DNA of 64,000 nucleotides from Galdieria yellowstonensis (taxonomy: Eukaryota > Rhodophyta > Bangiophyceae > Galdieriales > Galdieriaceae): contig JANCYU010000027.1 of assembly GCA_026122205.1 (NCBI GenBank), forward strand, positions 221,862 through 285,861, given 5' to 3'. The notes beneath the pieces are model-generated. The model had not been told where the DNA came from and did no database searches. It saw only the letters and a program-made list of their open reading frames with translations. Both the position numbers and the translations under genes were made by a program. Positions 41,838 to 53,987 of the stretch are shown here, in pieces (position 1 is the stretch's first letter; each line of letters begins with the position of its first letter).

Positions 41838-44552
41838 TCAAGTATCCATTTTACTGTCAAGGTATTTTCCTATACCAGCAACTATTTTGATTCTAACCTG
41901 TAGATCTTTAATTCCGAGTTCTTCTAATAAGTACGAGTCTATTCCTTCTAAATCTTGTTCTCTCAATCGTCTTAGTCGATAACTAGATTCTCTTGCTTCA
42001 GACTCTGTCAGCTTACAATATGTTTTCAAGAATTCCATCCAATCAAACTGGCCTTGTCGCACTGGGACAACTCCTTTACGCTCTGTTACTTGCATCTCGT
42101 CTGTATCAGTTCTGGTGGAAACAATATCCATCTGGGAAGGTTCGGGCTCCATAGGAACATCGCTCCTCCATAATCGTTCAAGATTTCTTCCCAACAACTT
42201 CGCGAGAGGATCCAACTTCATCAAAACGCTTTCATTATCCGAGTATACTTTCTGGAGTTGTTCATAAACTTGCTGACCCAAGAAGTCTTTCAAGTTATCA
42301 ACAGAACAAACTACAAGTTGACAGTTTGGGCCAATATGAAGACCTTCTTTATCAGAATTGGAACTACTCGCGTCTTGCCAAGCACCAGGTGAAGGTCGCT
42401 TCTTTTCAAAACGCCTCTCATAATAGACTCCAGTATTCATTACCCAGTTCTGCTTCTCCGTAAAGTGACTGGAAACTTCATTATTATAACTTGTACTCAC
42501 AACCAGCTGAATTGCCCATATATCGTTTTCTTTTAAATCCAACTGGGAAGAAACGGGGATTAGAAACTTATCAACTTCCTCCTTAATCATACCGACATTG
42601 ACAGTAGAACGATTATAATATTTCAATGCTATGCCTATTAGATACACTCTCGTCCTCTCGGAACTTGTATCCATAGCTACTTGGTCCAAAGAAGACCCGC
42701 TTTCATCGGCACTGAGAGCACTATCATGTCTACGTACGGAAACTCGAACAAGAATATCAGGTCCATTGGAATTAGGCCTGTTGGGTAAAAATATTCCATC
42801 TTCCGACAAAAACTTGTCATAGAATTCTTTCCAAGCATTTGGAGAATAGGACTGTTCTTTAGCACTGTAACTTGTCTTCAATTCAGAATGAAAGGATGGA
42901 ACTGTCCGGACACGGCATTTCTCTATTTCCCAAACTACGTCTTCTACAAAACTCTCATGAAATATACTCAACTCTCCCAAACGCCTAGAAAGACAACAAC
43001 GAACATACAGAGTAGCGGCAAATATTACTTCAAATCTAAACCCTAACGAAGAGGGTGTCTCTGCGGGAACATTAAGCGGAAACAGGCAATCAAGATAACG
43101 CATAAGAGGATAATCCCGGTACTCTTTCTTGGCAGCTTTGAAAACGATCTTTGGAAATACTAATTTGATCCGTTGCTCTTCAACGTCAACTTGTCCTGGT
43201 CCTTTGTTTGGGCAATACTGATAATAAAAGCCGAAGTTATTAGCAATATCCAACACGTATTGAGAGCTTTCCCCAAGAACTAAACCGCCATATACAGTTT
43301 CGAATACCTGGAATTCGTATTCTAGGATGGATGAGAGAAGCAGCGCAGAAAAAACTTTCAAAGTGTTGGGGTTCATATTCATCGGGGTCGTTGAGTAGAC
43401 AACATAAGAGGAAATTTCTTCAATCCTAGCATACATCTCATCCTCTGTAAGATTATACAACTTGTTGTGAACACACGTGTCCACTAACACTTGCATAACA
43501 TGGCGAACGTAAAGCGGCACACCCTCAGTGTAGTTATATACCTGTTTGAAAAACCAGTCATGTCCTTCTGGATGCTTGGGAAACAATAGTTGCAAAGCGG
43601 TTTCTCCTGTGCTTATCTTCATTCCTCGTATAAATAATTTTGTCGTTTCCTCCGAAAATGGATCCAAGCGAACAAAGTCTAAATTCACCCGAGAGCTTAT
43701 TGCATCCTTTTGTTTGGTAATAATAGCGTCCGATCTGCCCGCCAGAAAGCAACTGACATAAGGTAAAACAAGAAAGGAAGACAAAATTTCGAAAAACAAA
43801 CGGTAGATGTTGGGTTTGTGAGGATTTCTTTGTGGGTCCAGGTCAGGAAACTCATAAAATTTACCGGATGATAATAGTCCAATTTCATCAATAAACAGAA
43901 ACAAATAACGCTTATTTGTGACTTGAAATAACGATTTTAACCACTCCTTTGGGTTTTCCCTATTCTTTAAAACCTTGGCGAGCAATTTTGGCTCATTTGG
44001 TAGCGTCGAAAGAGCTTCTTTGCTTATCGTCTCTATAAGCGTCGACTTGAAGCGTTCTCTTTTAAAATCAGGAAAGGGCCTGAGATCTACATTAACATAT
44101 AGGGTTTCGTTCAACAGGGCTTCTACTGCACGTTCTCCAGCCCTCACTCCAGTGTCATCAATCCCAGGAAACCCGATTATATACTTCTCTAAAACCTGCC
44201 GGTTCAACAAAACAAATTCCCTAAAGTGCCTCCCTAATGTGGTTTTGCCACTCCCATACATTTGGGGGGCAAAACACACAGAGGGACGCACTTCGTCGCT
44301 TGACGAATTTGAAGGAGCGTATGAAGAAATAAAGTTCGAGATTATTTGATAGACTGCAGCACGCCTGTTTACAAGAGGACGAATGAGAGGTATCTTGGGA
44401 ACTGGAACGTCTGCTCTACTTGAAGAAGCAGCTTCTTCACTCTCTTGCCTTCTTCCCAATCTACCTTCCGTCGTGCCACTTTGGTCGTCCATCCCAAATG
44501 TAAAACGATCAGATCGTGAAAGATGGGCACTGCTTTTATAGCGCCTATTCAT
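41838..44552 (-). CDS. P-loop ATPase with C-terminal SAM domain, CR/STAND-like; possible PD-(D/E)XK module
   Basis: A single intact frame of 904 residues. Walker A is APQMYGSGKTTLGRHF (~95-110) and Walker B is KRYLFLFIDEIGLLSSG (~214-230). A helical region including GVPLYVRHVMQVLVD resembles the sensor/winged part of large AAA/STAND ATPases. At ~600-700, GPDILVRVSVRRH followed by YLIGIALKYYN has the spacing of a PD-(D/E)XK nuclease core as in Crinkler/RHS-type proteins (weak). The last ~65 residues (WMEFLKTYCKLTESEARE ... LEELGIKDLQVRIKIV) form a SAM domain for oligomerisation. Cyanidiophytes are known for subtelomeric ATPase families of this kind. Its upstream region resembles that of the decayed NTPase at 47.7-49.3 kb. 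Function unknown; a conflict or genome-defence role is inference. Confidence 0.78.
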   Translation of the reverse strand: MNRRYKSSAHLSRSDRFTFGMDDQSGTTEGRLGRRQESEEAASSSRADVPVPKIPLIRPLVNRRAAVYQIISNFISSYAPSNSSSDEVRPSVCFAPQMYGSGKTTLGRHFREFVLLNRQVLEKYIIGFPGIDDTGVRAGERAVEALLNETLYVNVDLRPFPDFKRERFKSTLIETISKEALSTLPNEPKLLAKVLKNRENPKEWLKSLFQVTNKRYLFLFIDEIGLLSSGKFYEFPDLDPQRNPHKPNIYRLFFEILSSFLVLPYVSCFLAGRSDAIITKQKDAISSRVNLDFVRLDPFSEETTKLFIRGMKISTGETALQLLFPKHPEGHDWFFKQVYNYTEGVPLYVRHVMQVLVDTCVHNKLYNLTEDEMYARIEEISSYVVYSTTPMNMNPNTLKVFSALLLSSILEYEFQVFETVYGGLVLGESSQYVLDIANNFGFYYQYCPNKGPGQVDVEEQRIKLVFPKIVFKAAKKEYRDYPLMRYLDCLFPLNVPAETPSSLGFRFEVIFAATLYVRCCLSRRLGELSIFHESFVEDVVWEIEKCRVRTVPSFHSELKTSYSAKEQSYSPNAWKEFYDKFLSEDGIFLPNRPNSNGPDILVRVSVRRHDSALSADESGSSLDQVAMDTSSERTRVYLIGIALKYYNRSTVNVGMIKEEVDKFLIPVSSQLDLKENDIWAIQLVVSTSYNNEVSSHFTEKQNWVMNTGVYYERRFEKKRPSPGAWQDASSSNSDKEGLHIGPNCQLVVCSVDNLKDFLGQQVYEQLQKVYSDNESVLMKLDPLAKLLGRNLERLWRSDVPMEPEPSQMDIVSTRTDTDEMQVTERKGVVPVRQGQFDWMEFLKTYCKLTESEARESSYRLRRLREQDLEGIDSYLLEELGIKDLQVRIKIVAGIGKYLDSKMDT

Positions 44553-47355
44553 GAGGGTGCGGTAACATCACTCTTCACCCTGCTTCCACGTGGCCTCGTC
44601 TTAACCGTTTCTTCTATCTCTACAAGAACTTCACTGGCAACATGCTGGAATGTGTCAAATGGTAATTTGCTACTTTTTATGGAGCCGTAATTGGTAGCAA
44701 ATTGGAAATATCAAGAAAGGTTGTTTCATTCACACAGAGTGTAGCTCTAATATGGACTTGAACCCAGAGATGAGTTTTCGTTTTTCCGCCTGGTTCTCGA
44801 CTCCTGTTGGTACGACAACTTGAGTAGCTTTCTCTCCTTTTGTCAAAGCAGTCTTCTTGTTCTTCTTGCGTCCAGTCTTTTGTTCGCGATTAGCCTGCTT
44901 GATTTGTTTTTTAAAAAGTTACAGAGTGATGTATCCGCCCCTATTTGTTGTGTTCCCTTGAACAAAGAAATAGGTTTTTAAAGCAAGACAAGGAAGCGTT
45001 TGATGGGCTTGAAGAAATTTTATATGCGGTGCATCGCCACGAAAACGCCCCAAATGAACGTCCTTGCACAAGAGAGATGGAAGGCCTTAACGCCAACAGC
45101 CGAGGACTCTTTGTATAGCAAGTGCCTGTGGCTTTTCCGATACCTAGCCAATTTGAATTCCAGACTTTTGCGATCATTATGTTTTTTCGACGGAACCAGG
45201 CACCTGTTCCACCTCGAGAACTAGAGTCTTTCCTCGGTTGCCTTGAACCTTCACTGTGTCACAAGTGTAACTGCGTGTCTTGGACAATATTTGTAGCGTG
45301 TCTCGCGCTCATTATCATCGTCCCAATCCGTGCCGTACAAGTTGCACTGCACTTACAGAATACCCTAGTCGTTCACTTGGCCCTAATAGAGCGTTCTTGG
45401 AAGTGTTCTTGTACTGAAACAGTATAAAAACCCTGGTTATTACCTGCTTTTCTTTTCGAAAAACGAAAACATTCGATATATTCGATAATAATGCTGTGAG
45501 AAGTTTGAAAGTCCTTTTATGTGCTGAAATATCTTCAGATACTAAGTCTCTTTGTCGCGCCGGATCCAAAAAAATTCTTGACAACTTCGAGACAAAGCCT
45601 TCCTTAAGCGATGATTGTGCCTCTAAAGGTTGCTATTTAAATCGCAGAATGCTGTAAGCAACGGAAATAGCCAAAGTGAGTTGAAGCAATAGTTTGCACC
45701 TTCAGTTTCAGCAAGAACTAGTACACTCATGGAGCTCTTGGGAAATTCGACACTGCAGACAAAAAAGAATATACGTGTTGATGACCCGAGGATGATGACA
45801 TATGCTGCCTCAATATTTTAAAGGGTTAAAAGGCATATAAGCTCCTCAAAAACAAGTCAGACAAATAGATGTTGACGTTTAACCTCGTTTGTGGACGATT
45901 CTACACCTCTAACGAGTATATTCTGCAAAAGAATAATCCATGAAAAAGTAGCAACTATAGTACCCAACAGGGAATTGATAAGAATCTGCCAAATCAACAG
46001 CGAGGTAAAATACCTACTTTGTATATTATCGATTTCGTCTCCCATGATAATTTCTATCCAATCTTAAAGTCTTCGTCTCGATGACAAAATATAGCTTTAG
46101 CCTTTTTACTCTGCCATTTCGTTTATAAATTCTAGTGGTGGAACTGCGAGACCCGTCTCTTTTTCGTTAGTTACTTGCGTAAGTTCCGCGGAGTAAAGAT
46201 GCCAATCTTCATGGAAGGATACGAAGAAAAGTTTCTCTAATGATCCTTTCAAAGATGGCAAATTCGTACAAGTGATTATTGTATTGAGATTACATTGTCC
46301 TACTTTGTATATTTATCGCAAACTCGTCGTCATGTTTTCCACAAGGGCTTCTTCCTTATACTGTTGGTGAACCCCAATTTATTATAAAGCTGATGATCAG
46401 CAAATACTTTGGAATCTTTCAGGTTCCTTGAGAAACCTCATTCTTATTAAGTTATGAGTTAAGAATATCGACCATTTCCATTGCTCATCCTGCCAGACAA
46501 GTTGCAAAAAGTTGAATATGTGGCAGGAAGTCATCGTTGACATGAAGTATCCTTACTTTCTATTCAACAGCAATTTGACTATCAATCATTCTATTTCGAC
46601 AGAAATTGTTGGAGGTACCCAAGAGCAACGTAAGAGATGCTACAAAGAAACGTGTCTGCTACCTTTCATATCAACTGTGCTAGAAGGAATGAACAGCTCT
46701 GAAATGTGTTGTTTTCTTTTCCAGTGACTCGAAAGCATTCTTCAAAATCATAGCATTCACAAGTTATCCTCTAAACCAGTTGCTCTGAAGTGCTTGTTTC
46801 CATATTAGACGCGTAGCAAGTCTTGTTTCATGTTCGAACCAGAACCAATTTCATCCTTATACTTTCAAAATGTTTTATTTTTGCTAGTTTGGAGTATCTG
46901 AACTCTTAGAAGCAATTAGCATATGTATGTCATTTCCCCATAATTTCCTATCCGTAGCTACCAACATATGTTGGATAGGAAATCGTTGCGAAATTCGTAT
47001 ATTTACTCATTTGAATGTTTTTGCAAGTTCTGTTAATTGATAATGTTTGTCCTTATTTATTCGAGTAAAGCCTTCCAAAGATTGATCAGATATGTACTTG
47101 AATACTTTAAACACATCTTTGAAGCTTCTGAAACGATTGGTTACGTGGTATTATATGGTGTCACGGAGGATCGACACTGCATTTCAAGCGATGTTCGGTA
47201 CATACATACAGTTCAGTTACAAAAATAATTTTGTAGAAATGTTGTAAAGTTACTGTACGAAAATATAAGCGAAAACTTTCTCTGATTTCAACAACATTTG
47301 TATCCTCACTGCCCTTTGTGTCCAAGTCCCATTCTTACGGCCTGGTGTCAAATCA
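44553..47355. other. Gene-poor subtelomeric stretch
   Basis: 44558-44720 shares sequence with the region upstream of the NTPase pseudogene (see findings). Elsewhere only short frames occur. One (45122-45427) has a hydrophobic segment but no family. GAATTCCAGACT at about 45158 recalls the duplicated block near 38.5 kb. Confidence 0.35.
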
Positions 47356-47601
47356 TTGCCAGTTTCGTTGATGATGGGAACGCTAATTTTGAAGTATATA
47401 GTTCCAATCGTTCTCATAGACAACGATAAAGAAGAAGTAATCATGAACATCGGTGCGGAAAAATTGGGTCAAGAAATGCACTTGATAGGCATTCATATGT
47501 ACGAGTGGATAGTGCATTCCGAATGCGTTGCTTTATCCAAAAGACAGCCCTTTGGTATACTCACTACTTCATACTCTTTTCGATTAGTAATTGTTGAATA
47601 G
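47356..47601 (+). pseudogene. Possible remnant of a nuclease/kinase-associated effector module
   Basis: 81 codons ending SKRQPFGILTTSYSFRLVIVE. The 'pFGilTt...F' pattern occurs in PD-(D/E)XK or kinase modules linked to Crinkler-type proteins. There is no complete gene around it. Very tentative. Confidence 0.2.
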
Positions 47602-47730
47602 CTGATTTCGAGGAAACAATTACAAGACTGTTTATTCCAGTGTATATAATAGGTGAGTTATTCCGTTACAAGAATAAGAACCGTTGTGAAGTAGCGGACG
47701 AAACTGATAACATAAATCCGAACGTAGTTC

Positions 47731-49292
47731 CTAAAATTCACCACCATCGGCATCAGCCATTTGGGACTCTTTAAACCTCTTGGATAGTTCGAGTATACGC
47801 TCTTTCGTAACATAATAGTTTGAAAAAGATTCATAAAGAATGTCACATGCTATGCTGTTGTAAAATTGTAAGGATCCATCATTCATTGCTATCAAGAGAC
47901 CTCGATCTCGATAGGCACTATCAAATAATGTAATTGCCGGAGTTTCCCTACCACGAAAGAGCTTGTGAAGCCCGTCATAAAGCTGTTTCTTATCCACTTC
48001 ATGCGTCAATGACTTGACATACTCGCTGTGTACTATTTGCATATCTGCATAACACTCTTCATAAAACCGTGCGGCCACTTTCCCGAAACTCAAGTTAGGA
48101 AAACTGCGACTCATCCCGATCAGTTCGGCTATCATTCCTGGAACAAAACCCGTAAGGTCCACAACGGTGCTTTCATTATCTCGGAATATCTTAGGGTAGT
48201 CGTCCAATCTTTCCCATATTTCAAATTCTTCTCGGCTCAATGGTTTAACATATTGTATAGAAAATACATATCCACTAGGCAGCTTGAACTGGTGAAGCTG
48301 CGAAGTTGCGATAACAAACTTACAATACCGCTATCCCCAGTTAATGATCAGAAGGAAGGAAACGCATGTACTTACGGTAGCATGTGCTATTGGATCTGCA
48401 TAAAACTCAAAGAAGGGTAACCACGTTTTAGTGTCACTACCAAATTTCTGCCAAAGAGCATTGTGTTCATCTACGATCAGGAAGTTTCTTGGTTTCATAT
48501 TCATAAAATTTCGTCGAAGTTCATCACAAAGCACCAAATCGCCTCTTCGGTGAGCATAAAAAACAACATGTTTCATAGGGAGGCCTCAAAGATGTTTATA
48601 ACCAGGGTCTCCAGGATAAAACAGTTTTAAACTGTCCAGGGTACCCGAATTCATAAAAAGTAACATAGCCGCATATTTACGAGCAACCAATTTGTAGTCA
48701 AATTTTTTACGGAGCATCGTTCCCGCGTTTTCAACGTAGTTACGAGAAACCGAGTTATCGTCAACCTTTTCACGGAGCAGATCTCCTGTATTTCCGATAT
48801 ACTGCACTGGGATTCCAAAGTGTCGGGCAAAAACAGCAATGAGATAAAGATATATACTCTTGCCTAAACCACTAGCAGCAGATAAAATATTCAACTTGCG
48901 ACGTTTTGAGCATCCACCAGTGCGTTCCACAGGTTTATTAAGTCCTGTCTCAAAAAGACTCTAGAAATTCTACTGCCAGAACTCTTCAAAGGAAAATTTT
49001 TCGCCATTCTCTTTGGTCTCAACAGAGAAGCGACATCCACCAGTGATGAGTCCCTTGTTGAAAATTCTTCACTTCCGACCTTGATCTTCTTTCCAAGGAG
49101 CTCCGAAACTTTAGTTACTGAACACTCCACGGCGAGGTCGGGTAAATCTTCCAACCAAACGTTGGCGTACTTTCTGTCAATTTTCATGGTCACTCGGTCA
49201 AATACATGCTCCCACTTCATATGTATACCACAAGCTCTCTTCAACCTTGAGGAAGCAGCGCTCCTCTCAGACAAAACAATCCCCACGAACAA
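47731..49292 (-). pseudogene. Crinkler/RHS-type P-loop NTPase, pseudogene
   Basis: On the minus strand, a basic N-terminal part (VKWEH-like MKWEHVFDRVTMKIDRKY) is followed by Walker A (LSAASGLGKSIYLYLIA), Walker B (NFLIVDEHNALWQKF), a sensor strand (KFVIATSQ) and PLSREEFEIWERLDDYP ... LTGFVPGMIAEL, the signature of the NTPase shared by Crinkler and RHS proteins. A 45-nt intron (48331-48375) restores the frame into the sensor. Two lesions remain: a frameshift near 48955-48965 just before Walker A, and an in-frame TGA at about 48583-48585 where the family context suggests an Arg codon. The final part is intact. Such NTPases are linked to mobile elements and host conflict. Alternative splicing around the TGA looks unlikely because no GT donor is near. 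Confidence 0.65.
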
Positions 49293-52200
49293 ACAATCGA
49301 TGTCGAATCAAAGAAAATCTATGGGCGCTGATTTCATAACATTTCACTCAAGGGCGGAATCTCCAAGCTCCAACTTGGCTCCATGTGGCTCTTTCCTCTT
49401 CTTCCATTTTTTAGAAAAAGAGAGCACAAGTGCTGCTTTTTCTCAGTGATAAAGTTGCTGGTAATGTGGCAATTTTTATGGAGCAGCGATTAGTAATAGT
49501 TGATAAGGGAGGTCGTTTTATTCCCGTCAAGACTGCTGATACCTAACACGTAAACTTCCACTGGGTTCGTGTTTGCACGAAAAATTGATTTTTTACATAG
49601 CTTGGCCTATTTCAAAGCAGTTTTCATATTGATATCGCCTCTATTCTATCGTTTACAACTACTCACAATGTTGCTTTGATATTGCGTGTTGTGCCTTTTA
49701 ACCAGTCATATAGTCGCTTCTCCATCCCTGTTTTTAGTGCTTGTTAAATACATAAGCATTTATTTTAAAGGACGAAATGAAGAGTTCGATGTACTCAAAG
49801 ATGCTTACTTGCAAACACTCGGATTCGCTTTTGTACAACATGATGAACCAGTGCTCAAGATTGTTTCTCTTTCTTGCGTTAAAAATTAGCAATAATGTGA
49901 AAGTGTTTAGTGAACATATCTTTTGGAAACAGAAGCCTTTACGGGAAAGGAAATATGCATCTTGCCACATGAAAACGTAAATTCAAAGATTGGGTACGGT
50001 TGCTCCTAACAGTCGACACTAACAAAAATGTATTGACTTTTCACCTAAACCTGAGCATTCTATATAATCTGACCAGAAAGGCACAAGTTGGAGCGTGATA
50101 ATAGACTGAGTGTTGGTCCTCGAGCAGATACTCTAGTTGGAAATGGCACTGAGGTAAAAAAATGCGATCAAGAGGTTGTGCATGAGCTTTACGAAACTCA
50201 ATGTTGTATGATCGTTTTAAAATTCTACCTTTAAACAATACTTTCATTCACATAGAGTCCGTATGTGATATCTTTCTGCGTCACCCTTCTTTGAAAATTC
50301 CCGAAGATAGAGACACTCATCTGTTACCGAATTTAAGGTACATGCAATATCAAATCCACAAGCTGCTACATGATTCATCTTACAATGTGGTAATGCAAAG
50401 TGAAAAAGGCATTCATCGTAAGATCGCACTCCTCGTCAAGTTGTTACATATATCTGAATTCTGAGTTTGATTTGTCCTTTGTTTGGCAGAATTCCAGGCA
50501 CGAAGAATTAAGGAAACCAACAAGGAGTTTCTAACATTGAAAATTTACAGGAAAAAGAAAGATGTCTTGAAACACTATGTATTTTTTCAAGGTGTTATGG
50601 AATGTTACTTGATGTTTTCGTGGAGATTTTGTATTCTGTCTTATACATTCCATGCTACCCACCAAATACGACATTAAAATGTTTGCTTCAAATTCAACCA
50701 ACCTTTCATGTGCAACTCTCGTGATGGAACTTTTGCAAAGTGTCTTTTTCGTTACTCATTTATTTATTCTAGGGAGCTTAAGATACATCGACACTGCAGC
50801 GGTTCTTTGAAAACTCCAATCATTTTTTACAAAACGCAAAATTTTGACAAATGTTTCCAGTTAGAGTATTCTGCTGTTAAACTTTTTATTGGATTTATCC
50901 ACAAACTTTTCATCGGGGTTTTCCAGTATAAGGAAGCCAAATGAATGCTAAGAAATTAACTTGACAAGTCATTTCCATACTTGAGACTTCATATAGATCC
51001 TTCAACTCACTAAGATGAATTTGTAATCCATCACTGGTAGGTTATCGTTGAAATATAATGTCCTTTCTTTTCTTTTCCACATAGGTCTAACCAAAAGTCA
51101 CGAAAAAACATTTTGAAGCAGACCTGTCGAATTTTTCGAAGCCCACTAGTCTATAGTGAGACAAGTTTATCATCCTTCGTGGCGTCCGTACTATCGAGGA
51201 TGAGTTGATTTGGTTTGAAACGTTCTTTCTCTTCAAAACTCGAACCGGAGGAGACTGTTGGTCTAGAACAGGACACGACAGTCATTTCTTAAGAAAGACG
51301 CTTCAAAACAATCTATAAGATGGCGACTCATCTAGACCCTCTGTATTTTGCCACAAGAGTGTTTTACGAGATTGAATGGGAACTTGTTCTATTCACCATA
51401 GTCGCTGCACCTTGGTGACACCAAAATAAAGGGACGAACAAGAAATTTTGCTATGCCAGAAACAAGCATAAAAACTGAGCGACTGGTTGGTAAAAACAAG
51501 CACTTGAGCTTGTATTGTTAGCCTTTCGATCTAGTGTTTGTGTTATAGGGGTCGTATCTTTCGTAGCTCGGTCGAAAGCCAGGCTCTCGTGTCGCCCAAA
51601 AGCAAGACAATCTCAGCTGTGTTAGTTCCTTTTTTAAGGTGAATATGTGATTACAATGAGGAGCGTTTTCGTGCTAAGAGCACCAAAAGCTAGTCGCCTG
51701 GTGCTTACTGGACGACCGCAGACTGCACAGTCCAAAATTTCACTGATACTATTCCGTGAAATGCTTTTGCCGTATTTTATGTGAAAAGCCTCTAGAGGAC
51801 CATAGTTGTTGAATCACGAGACGTCTGCTTAAGAATGCCATTTTTCTTTGAGCCCGCTATAGGATTTGCCCAACAGAACCTAAGACCTTTGTATCGTTCT
51901 TCAGAGTATACAATTTCCTTGGTAGAAATAGTTTGTGTATATGAACTTGAGAACAGAGTAATCTCATAATAGAGCGCATGTCTGCAACAGATCATTTCCA
52001 GTGGCCAGTAGGCAACCGCGAAAATCGAATGCAGACGCTGTAGTTTTGTGGTTGTTTCGTGCTTTGTCCAGCTTGTCTCAGTAATAAAAAGTGACATTTT
52101 TAGTTGAGATAGGTGGCGTTGTAATCCATATTAGGATCGTTCTTGTTCTCTCACTAGTACTTTCCGAACAAGAAGTTGCTAGTTTTCGACTTGACTTTCC

Positions 52201-53987
52201 AGAGAGAATTTTTCAAGTGAAAAGGTAAAAGCAATTGGCACGTCGTAACACTGGAAGTGTCACAAGTTACACTTTTGAAGAAAGCATTTCACAGTCTGAC
52301 CGGAGACCGAAATGACTGCCTTCCGTCTAGCCAACTGTACAACGAATACCTTTGCTTCATCGCAGTCACGGCAGAGTTACAACCTTTTCCGACTTTCCGC
52401 TGGAATTCCAGTAAATCCGAACAGAATATTCCATTTTCAAAGTTCCTCTGCTGTTTCTCCACAATCAACTAAGTGGAGGTTGTTGGGCATCCTACTCTGT
52501 TGCCTCCTCTGTCTCCAAAGTTTATTTGCAGTAAAAATTTCGAGGTAGGCGAAAACGAATTTGGGTATGGCATTATTGTTTCGCACTAGTTCATCAATAG
52601 GATTGTGCTTGTAGAATTCACTCCACCAAAGCACGTTGTACTCAGTGACAGTTTGTTGTCCTGCGGCAGAAGCGGAACACTTTTGCAATTGTTGCAATGG
52701 AAAAGAATAAAAGACACCTGTACCTGTACACTTCAATTTTTTTATCGCACTGTCATAGCGAAACTTCGCTTTTTTGGTTCGGTTTCACTCTCGGTTCCCT
52801 GAGCGCCGCAGTAGAGCAGAAGCAACCAAAGAGGAAAAAGCGAGAAGATAATAAAAGCCAAGCGGTCCTTGCGTTGTTTTTCTTTCAAAATAATCTTGAA
52901 CCATCAATCGACAAAAAGCGCGGACGGTTCCAAGATGGCTTTGTGGCCTTGTTATACCGGAGCCAACCTACGCAAGAGACGATGACACAACCAGCTGGCT
53001 ATGTAGAAGAGGAATCAGCGGTTGCTACGTTACAAGAACTACGCTTGTTTACTCTTTATCGAGTCACATTCGGTCTTCTGACCTGGTCTTTCTTTTTTTT
53101 TTCTTGTGTCGACGACTGCGTAGACTTGCCGTCTTGGTAACGCAACCCCCATTGTCACTCTCTACCGACAAAAAGGGGTAACTTGACACTCTCAGTTCTA
53201 TTTACATTGCCAGTCTAGATAGAAATCAAAATAGAGTCCAAAGAGCTTGGACTTGTTATGTTTCTTCTACTGACACTGGCAATACTGCACCAAAGTGATC
53301 TGCACCAAATTGGCTCCAACCGATTGAGGGTGGTGAGAAGTTGACCTCTGCTTTGCCACCTCTTTTTGGTATCTCCTATGTGTTTTGCCTTTTCAAAGCT
53401 TGAAGACTATTTATTCTGTAATGTTTTAGAGGTTTCTTCAGAGGTTTTTTGTACTAGTCTTTTTCTATGCTTCGTGGTGGGTGAATGGCTCCTTTGACAA
53501 CAGGCTTGTCATTTACCCGCCATCTCCACCGCTTCAACTGCCTACTTGTGTCCGCATGTACACATATATTTGTACAGATTCGTGGTGTAGAAAGAAGAGT
53601 GCAATGGTTGAAAAGTAACAGCAGAGTACCAAGGTACCTGTAGAGGAAGCACTTAAAAAAGGGTCACGTCCTTGTACATATCTATCTATAATAGCTGTTT
53701 TCGCTCGTAGAGTTTGCAAGTTTAGTGTAGTTGACAAGGTTTCCAAGTATCATTCGGTGGCTTGAAGCACGTATGGGTGCACTTGGAACTTTTTCAAGTT
53801 AAAAAGGCAGACTTTATTGACGAAAGTATATGGAAAAATTGCAGCCTTATCAAGCCAAAAAAATTTGACAATACTAGAAAAGTAAACCTGCAATTTTCCT
53901 GACTATTCTTATCTCCAGTTCAGCAAACGCGTTGTCTTGTGGCGTTATAAATTCTACTATCGATGACGTCATAATCTTCTTCTCGAG
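49293..53987. other. Long subtelomeric stretch without a supportable gene
   Basis: Many short frames occur. A frame ending at 53140 includes a hydrophobic tail (TLYRVTFGLLTWSFFFFSC), but nothing confirms expression. 49440-49530 resembles the sequence upstream of the SAM-domain ATPase. No RNA gene found by eye. Confidence 0.35.

Noticed and set aside
51541..51600. Possible structured RNA (inverted CTCGGTCGAAAGCCAGGCTCTCG-like words)
   Set aside because: No stable arm set or known consensus could be drawn by eye.
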